From the NCBI RefSeq assembly GCF_020055675.1, contig NZ_JAIPUS010000005.1, positions 62,001 through 126,000 of the forward strand: DNA of 64,000 nucleotides, in the 5' to 3' direction. This DNA is from Marivita sp. GTDB taxonomy: Bacteria; Pseudomonadota; Alphaproteobacteria; Rhodobacterales; Rhodobacteraceae. Below, piece by piece: positions 59,972 through 64,000 of this stretch. The position numbers and the translations under genes are program-made. Below the pieces are notes generated by a model. That model had not been told where the DNA came from and ran no database searches. It worked only from the letters and a program-made list of their open reading frames with translations. Numbering within the stretch: the first letter of the stretch is position 1; each line of letters starts with the position of its first letter.

Positions 59972-60700
59972 ATGCGCTGGTTCATCGTTCTGGCCTGTGT
60001 CGCCCTGTCGGCCTGCGAGGTGGTGCCCGTCGCCCCGCAGCCCGGACCGGCGCCGTCGCGCCCCGAGGCACGTCAGCCGCAGATGTCCGATCAGGAGGCG
60101 CGGAGCCGCGCCGGGATCGCGGCGCGGCAGTTCGTGGATGTTGTCCAGACCGTCGAGCCGGTGGCCGAACGCGAATGCCGCCAGCGTGCCCCGGGGGCGA
60201 ATTGCGATTTCCGGATCGTCGTGGACGACCGTCCGGGTCAATTGCCGAACGCGTTCCAAACGGTCGACCGCTCTGGCCAGCCCATCCTTGCCTTCAACCT
60301 CGCGCTTATCGTGTCGGTGGACAACGCGGATGAGCTGGCCTTCGTCGTCGGCCATGAGGCGGCGCATCACGTGCTCGGGCATCTTGGCCAGACCCAGCAG
60401 AACGCGGCGGTGGGCGCGGTGATCCTGTCGGGCCTGGTGGCGCTGGGGGGTGGCGATTCGACGACGGTTCGATCGGCGGAAGAGATCGGAGCCTCGCTCG
60501 GCGCGCGCACCTATTCGAAGGACTTCGAATTGCAGGCGGACCGGCTGGGCACGATCATCACCGCGCGGGCCGGGTACAATCCGGTACGGGGGGCGCAGTT
60601 CTTCAACCGCATCCCCGATCCCGGCAACCGTTTCCTTGGCACCCACCCGCCCAATACGTCGCGGATGGAAATCGTGCGCCGCACGGCGGCAGGCCTCTGA
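59972..60700 (+). CDS. M48-family metalloprotease lipoprotein
   Basis: A 242-residue lipoprotein. MRWFIVLACVALSACEVVPV is a signal with lipobox LSAC (Cys near residue 15). The peptidase domain has the zinc motif HEAAH in FVVGHEAAHHVLGHLGQ and the third-ligand Glu in DFELQADRLGTIITA. It likely degrades misfolded envelope proteins, like BepA/LoiP relatives. An ATG 9 bases upstream (MSK) directly abuts AAGGA, so the second ATG is the better start. The FNR-type box and DUF6455 genes follow downstream on the same strand. Confidence 0.9.
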   Translation: MRWFIVLACVALSACEVVPVAPQPGPAPSRPEARQPQMSDQEARSRAGIAARQFVDVVQTVEPVAERECRQRAPGANCDFRIVVDDRPGQLPNAFQTVDRSGQPILAFNLALIVSVDNADELAFVVGHEAAHHVLGHLGQTQQNAAVGAVILSGLVALGGGDSTTVRSAEEIGASLGARTYSKDFELQADRLGTIITARAGYNPVRGAQFFNRIPDPGNRFLGTHPPNTSRMEIVRRTAAGL

Positions 60701-60710
60701 TCGCGGCGCT

Positions 60711-60724
60711 TTGACCTGCATCAA
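60711..60724 (+). promoter_or_regulatory. FNR/FnrL-type box upstream of the DUF6455 genes
   Basis: TTGAC-CTGC-ATCAA differs by one base from the FNR consensus TTGAT-N4-ATCAA. It starts 10 bases after the M48 stop codon and its centre is 63 bases before the first DUF6455 ATG. If it acts at -41.5, transcription would start near 60759, leaving a short leader with GAGGAG. This suggests induction of the operon when oxygen is low. Confidence 0.65.
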
Positions 60725-60780
60725 TGTTGCGGCGGCGCGGCATCCGTAGCCTTGGCCCCAGATCAATGAGGAGCCATATC

Positions 60781-61035
60781 ATGTCCACCGATTCGCAGCG
60801 CTTGGCGCACAAGAAGATGGTACTCAGAATGGCAGACCGGCAGGGTCTGGACCTCGAAGAAATGAGTCTTCGGGCCGAGCTGAGCGAAGAACAATTCGAA
60901 ACCGCGGTAGACCGGTGTGTCGGCTGCACCCAGCCAACCGCGTGCAAATGCCTTCTGGACAGCAGTGGACCCCGGCTGGCGCTGCCGGACTTCTGCCGCA
61001 ACGGCGACATGTTCGCCGACTTGCAGGCAAAATGA
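60781..61035 (+). CDS. DUF6455 family Cys-rich small protein (1 of 3)
   Basis: An 84-residue helical protein with the DUF6455 cysteine pattern: C-x2-C-x5-C (C46, C49, C55 in RCVGCTQPTACKCLL) and a further Cys at 72 in PDFCRNGDMF; C57 is extra. The N-terminus MSTDSQRLAHKKMVLRMADR is basic and helical. The spaced Cys suggest a metal or redox site; which metal is unknown. GAGGAG lies about 10 bases before the ATG; the FNR-type box is upstream. Its stop overlaps the next gene's ATG (ATGA). Confidence 0.8.
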   Translation: MSTDSQRLAHKKMVLRMADRQGLDLEEMSLRAELSEEQFETAVDRCVGCTQPTACKCLLDSSGPRLALPDFCRNGDMFADLQAK

Positions 61036-61325
61036 CAGGCCCGACGCCTCCGGTCCCATGGCGCCCCTTGGGCGACACCGGGGTGCATGTCTGGCGTGTG
61101 CAGCGCATGGCCCGGACCAGCGGTGTCGATCCGGTCAAAGCCTTCAACCGGGGCGACATGACCCAACAAGACTGGGTCGACATGGTGCAGCGCTGCCGGT
61201 CCTGCCCATGGGTCGATGGATGCGCCCGTTGGTTGACCCGGCACGCCGACGCGCCCGGCACGCCACCGCCCGAAACATGCCTGAACGCCGAAGGGTTCAC
61301 ACGACTATCCGAAAGGCAAGACTGA
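61032..61325 (+). CDS. DUF6455 family Cys-rich small protein (2 of 3)
   Basis: A 97-residue protein with the same four-Cys pattern: C55, C58 and C64 in RCRSCPWVDGCARWL, and C83 in PPPETCLNAEGF. Ahead of it stands a helical region containing VHVWRVQRMARTSGVDPVKA and a Trp-Val pair in TQQDWVDMVQ, seen also in the other two. Only four Cys, the minimal set, so these are the probable ligands. The ATG overlaps the upstream stop (ATGA) and its own stop is shared with the third gene (TGATG). Confidence 0.8.
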   Translation: MTGPTPPVPWRPLGDTGVHVWRVQRMARTSGVDPVKAFNRGDMTQQDWVDMVQRCRSCPWVDGCARWLTRHADAPGTPPPETCLNAEGFTRLSERQD

Positions 61326-61591
61326 TGCCGCACACCGATTTGGGCAACTCGGACCTGCATTTCTGGCTGACCCGGAGCGTGGCCAAGGCGATGGGTCTGA
61401 ACCTGTCGGATGCGATGGCCGAGCACCGGCTGAATTCGACGGAATATGCCGATATGGTTACAGCCTGTCGCGCCTGTCCGCAGGTCGAGACCTGCATCGG
61501 CTGGCTTGGCAATCAGACCAGCGTTTCGCCCTGTCCGCCACCCGGATGCTGCAATTCCGGATGTTTGCTGTCGCTGGCGCGGCAGGGCTGA
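61325..61591 (+). CDS. DUF6455 family Cys-rich small protein (3 of 3)
   Basis: An 88-residue paralogue of the two preceding proteins. C48, C51 and C57 are in ACRACPQVETCIGWLG; the C-terminus has a Cys-rich end PCPPPGCCNSGCLLSL (C70, C75, C76, C80), more than the other two. The N-terminal part LHFWLTRSVAKAMGLNLSDA is alpha-helical. The ATG shares its A with the previous stop codon. The three genes form one translationally coupled unit behind the FNR-type box. Confidence 0.8.
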   Translation: MPHTDLGNSDLHFWLTRSVAKAMGLNLSDAMAEHRLNSTEYADMVTACRACPQVETCIGWLGNQTSVSPCPPPGCCNSGCLLSLARQG

Positions 61592-61687
61592 CACCCACCG
61601 GCCACAGGCGGATTTTCGTCTGGACCGCGCCCCACAGGATGCAAAGCCGACACCCGATTTTGCGGGACAGGGTCCAGAACCCCGGAC

Positions 61688-62668
61688 CTAGACACGGAGA
61701 TTCTTGGCGCTGTCCTTGATATTCGCGTATTGGCCCGACGGGCGGAAGCGCCAAAGGTAATCGGGCAGCACCGCTTCGAGCGCCGTTGGCGTGATCCCCA
61801 GATCCTCGAAGGTCTTTACCCCGTCAGACACCACGTTGTCGTTGCGCAGGTTCTTGACCTGATCGCGGGTGACCTGTGCCGGGATCAAACCAAAGCTGAT
61901 CTTGTTCACCAGATCAAACATCGCCCCCATGATCGTGGCGGCGAAAAACGGGATGTTCACGATCAGGCGCCGGCGGCGGATCACGGTGAGCATGTGCTTC
62001 ATCAGGTCACGGAAGGTGTTCACATCCGGGCCGCCCAGCTCGTAGAGGCCCGGTGCCGCCTTGCCCGTTGTCAGCAGAGTGGCCGCCTTGGCGATATCAT
62101 CAACGTAAACCGGCTGGAATTTCGTACCGGCCCCGACAACAGGCAGGATCGGCCCGAAGCGCGACATGTTGGCAAAGCGGTTGAAGAACTCATCCTCTGC
62201 CCCGAACACGACGGAGGGGCGCAGGATCGTGGCGTTGGGCATATGCGCGAGAACCGCCTTTTCGCCTTCCGCCTTGGTGCGTTGATAGATGCTGTCGCCA
62301 TCCGCGTCCGCGCCAATGGCCGAGATATGCACCAACGTCGGGACCCCGGTCTCGGCCGCGATCCGGGCGACCCGATCGGCGCCATCGGACTGGACCGCTT
62401 CGAACGTGTTCTTGCCCGACTCGGCCAGGATACCCACGCAGTTGATCACGGCATCCGCCCCGCGCATCGCGTCGCGCACGCTGATGTCGTTGCGGATATT
62501 GCAGAAGATCGGCTCGACCTGACCGACAACGCCATAGGGTTTGACAAAGATCGCCTCGTGCGGACGCCGGACGGCAACCCTGACGCGCCAGCCCTCTTTC
62601 GCCATGCGACGGGCGATATACCGCCCGACAAATCCAGAGCCGCCATAAATCGTGACGAGTTTGGTCAT
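61688..62668 (-). CDS. complex I NDUFA9-like NAD(P)-binding protein
   Basis: A 326-residue atypical short-chain dehydrogenase. The NAD(P) site is VTIYGGSGFVGRYIARRMAK (residues 4-23). GADAVINCVGILAESGKNTF and the SAIGADADGDSIYQRTKAEG region are conserved; ILRPSVVFGAEDEFFNRFAN is the NDUFA9 hallmark. Relatives are accessory to, or associated with, respiratory complex I in alphaproteobacteria and mitochondria; in other bacteria the fold can act in steroid or ubiquinone chemistry. The ATG at MTKLVTIYG is chosen; the longer open frame lacks support and reaches toward the tRNA. Confidence 0.9.
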   Translation of the reverse strand: MTKLVTIYGGSGFVGRYIARRMAKEGWRVRVAVRRPHEAIFVKPYGVVGQVEPIFCNIRNDISVRDAMRGADAVINCVGILAESGKNTFEAVQSDGADRVARIAAETGVPTLVHISAIGADADGDSIYQRTKAEGEKAVLAHMPNATILRPSVVFGAEDEFFNRFANMSRFGPILPVVGAGTKFQPVYVDDIAKAATLLTTGKAAPGLYELGGPDVNTFRDLMKHMLTVIRRRRLIVNIPFFAATIMGAMFDLVNKISFGLIPAQVTRDQVKNLRNDNVVSDGVKTFEDLGITPTALEAVLPDYLWRFRPSGQYANIKDSAKNLRV

Positions 62669-62819
62669 GTGATTGCTCCCGGTCAGAACCTGACCGATAC
62701 CTATCCCTGTCATGCCGCGCCGGCAAGGTGCAGGATTGCCGCAAAGCCCGTGTCCGGAGCCATGAAAAAGTGCGTTGACACCCTGCCGGGACAGGATTAA
62801 ACGCCGCTCCACGACACCT

Positions 62820-62906
<87 letters not shown>

Positions 62907-62965
62907 TACCTTCGGATAACTCATTGGCATCCCTCCGGCTTTTTGACTTGAGCTCGGAGTCGTAG

Positions 62966-63383
62966 ACCCTGTCGGCGACCCTTTCACGCCCGTTCACTTT
63001 CACCAAATTCGGGGTTTTCAACTTCAGCCGACGTATCGCGAAAGAGCTGAAGCATCACTATTCGTCCCCTCGGATAGGGCAGTCTCTGCGCACCAAATCA
63101 CCAAGGGTCGCTGCAGCACGGGCCAGAAAAGCCGCTGACCTGCCGGGTCACCACATGCTCAGGATGGGACAAGCTGTTGGTGGAAGCAGCACCGCGCCCT
63201 GACCCTCCGTCAACTCTTCATCTGTGCTTTTGTCGGAAGCCGTGGGCATCTACCTGCAACAGAAAGGCAAAAACCGACCTGCCACGTTCCAGCGGGCTGC
63301 AGAGAGAGCCTGTGGGTGCGTCATAGACGCGCGTGGCGACAAACACCTTGAAGCCTGCACACGCGTTGATACCCGCGCGGCAG
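62966..63383 (+). pseudogene. degenerate DUF6538-type tyrosine integrase (N-terminal remnant)
   Basis: The plus-strand frame reads SRPFTFTKFGVFNFSRRIAK, then ELKHHYSSPRIGQSLRTKSP and RVAAARARKAADLPGHHMLR. This is the pattern of the N-terminal domain of alphaproteobacterial tRNA-integrating site-specific integrases. Part of the usual spacer between ARARKAA and DLPG appears deleted. An in-frame TGA follows STAP (63201-63203), after which the frame resumes as VLLSEAVGIYLQQKGKNRPA / TFQRAAERACG, the core-binding (SAM-like) domain. It fades near 63383 without a catalytic domain. No start codon is left. Probable scar of an element integrated at the adjacent tRNA-Leu. Confidence 0.7.
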
Positions 63384-63386
63384 GGA

Positions 63387-63983
63387 TCATAGCTCGCAGA
63401 CAAGGTCCACGACGGCTGAGCGACCGGAATGTCCTGAGCCCTCGGAAAGGAAGGTCTCGTAAGCCTCGAGCTTGTGGATCAGCGTGTTGCCGAACCGGTC
63501 CCGCAGCAAGTCTTCGGTGTAAAGATTGTCGGCACATGGTGGCCCACCTGTGCCATGTTCGATTTGGTCTCGGGTGTAACCATGCAGGAAGATCAGGCCA
63601 CCGGGCCGTGTCGCGGCCTTCATGCCCTTGAACATCCGGTCCCTGAGATCGGGCGCGGCGAACTGGATGAAGATACCGACCACGACATCGTATTGCTGCT
63701 CTGTCCAGTCGAAGTGACCCGCATCTGCATGGGTGTAATCGACATCGACACCCCTGGCTTGTGCCAGCCTGCGGGCTTTTTCCACAGCCACTTCGGAAGC
63801 ATCCCAAGCGGTGACGCGATGGCCCTGCTCGGCCAGCCAAACCGAATTCCGGCCTTCGCCATCGGCAACGCACAATATGCGTGAATTGGCCGGAAACACA
63901 TGGGCGTTGGACACCAAGGCCTGCGATGGCTCGGTCCCGTAAAGATAGCTGCTTGTCTTGTACCGCTCATCCCAGCTTGTCAT
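63387..63983 (-). CDS. class I SAM-dependent methyltransferase (TehB/TPMT-like)
   Basis: A 198-residue enzyme. SAM motif I is ILCVADGEGRNSVWLAEQGH (residues 36-55), a second motif is VTAWDASEVAVEKARRLAQA and the motif YDVVVGIFIQFA follows near residue 100. MTSWDERYKTSSYLYGTEPS is the TehB/thiopurine-methyltransferase-like N-terminus. Substrates of such enzymes range from tellurite and thiols to small aromatics; none can be fixed. GAGG is 7 bases upstream of the ATG. Its 3' end abuts the integrase remnant. Confidence 0.88.
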   Translation of the reverse strand: MTSWDERYKTSSYLYGTEPSQALVSNAHVFPANSRILCVADGEGRNSVWLAEQGHRVTAWDASEVAVEKARRLAQARGVDVDYTHADAGHFDWTEQQYDVVVGIFIQFAAPDLRDRMFKGMKAATRPGGLIFLHGYTRDQIEHGTGGPPCADNLYTEDLLRDRFGNTLIHKLEAYETFLSEGSGHSGRSAVVDLVCEL

Positions 63984-64000
63984 TCTGATACCTCTTGCGT

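Noticed and set aside
63224-63631. An intact plus-strand gene at the right end
   Set aside because: Only its first 50 codons resemble an integrase core-binding domain; the rest is antisense to the methyltransferase. It is part of the integrase remnant, not an intact gene.

Overview
This window is chromosomal DNA from an alphaproteobacterium, almost certainly a Rhodobacterales member of the marine Roseobacter type. The basis is gene content and protein style: a Q10-type polyprenyl synthase, phaAB, ETF:quinone oxidoreductase, an aa3 oxidase subunit IV micro-protein, DUF1127, DUF1467 and DUF6455 proteins, an NDUFA9-like protein, TTAA-N7-TTAA (CtrA-type) and FNR-type sites, and high GC. The genus cannot be named from sequence alone. 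Genes are dense, with many 4-base (ATGA/GTGA/TTGA) or TGATG start/stop overlaps. There are no rRNA genes, no CRISPR array and no intact mobile element.

1-9.4 kb is a reductive pyrimidine-degradation locus: preT-preA (dihydropyrimidine dehydrogenase), a dihydropyrimidinase, an N-carbamoyl amidohydrolase and an NMT1/THI5-type ABC transporter, with a divergent RutR-like TetR regulator. Two near-palindromes resembling the E. coli RutR operator lie in front of the two operons. 9.5-16.3 kb holds a DUF1127 protein, rpsD, an EAL phosphodiesterase behind a CtrA-type site, phaA and phaB, a VOC dioxygenase and small housekeeping genes. 16.3-25 kb is housekeeping: polyprenyl diphosphate synthase, ispE, a TPR protein, ETF-QO, a GntR/TauE pair and greA. 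25-30.3 kb is a molybdenum-cofactor operon, fdhD-mobA-mobB-moeA, in which MoeA is fused to an N-terminal DUF429-like domain; it is divergent from azlCD.

30.3-45 kb mixes a lipoprotein, the oxidase micro-subunit, rmuC-mutL, an AEC transporter, fghA with two coupled genes, MFS, leucyl aminopeptidase-NlpC/P60, beta-carbonic anhydrase, asd and a LOG-family protein. 45-54 kb carries dapD and dapE (lysine/diaminopimelate pathway, like asd), a coupled pair of Hint-domain genes, and RNase R. 54-62.7 kb contains a lytic transglycosylase, a transglutaminase-like protein, a response regulator, methylmalonyl-CoA epimerase, envelope proteins, a lipoprotein M48 protease, and three translationally coupled Cys-rich DUF6455 genes behind an FNR-type box. 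The end of the window has tRNA-Leu(CAG), a decayed DUF6538-type integrase immediately downstream of it, and a SAM methyltransferase.

The most interesting points are the FNR-box/triple-DUF6455 operon, the Hint pair in which one member lacks the catalytic Cys, the DUF429-MoeA fusion, the two RutR-type operators, and the integrase scar at the tRNA.
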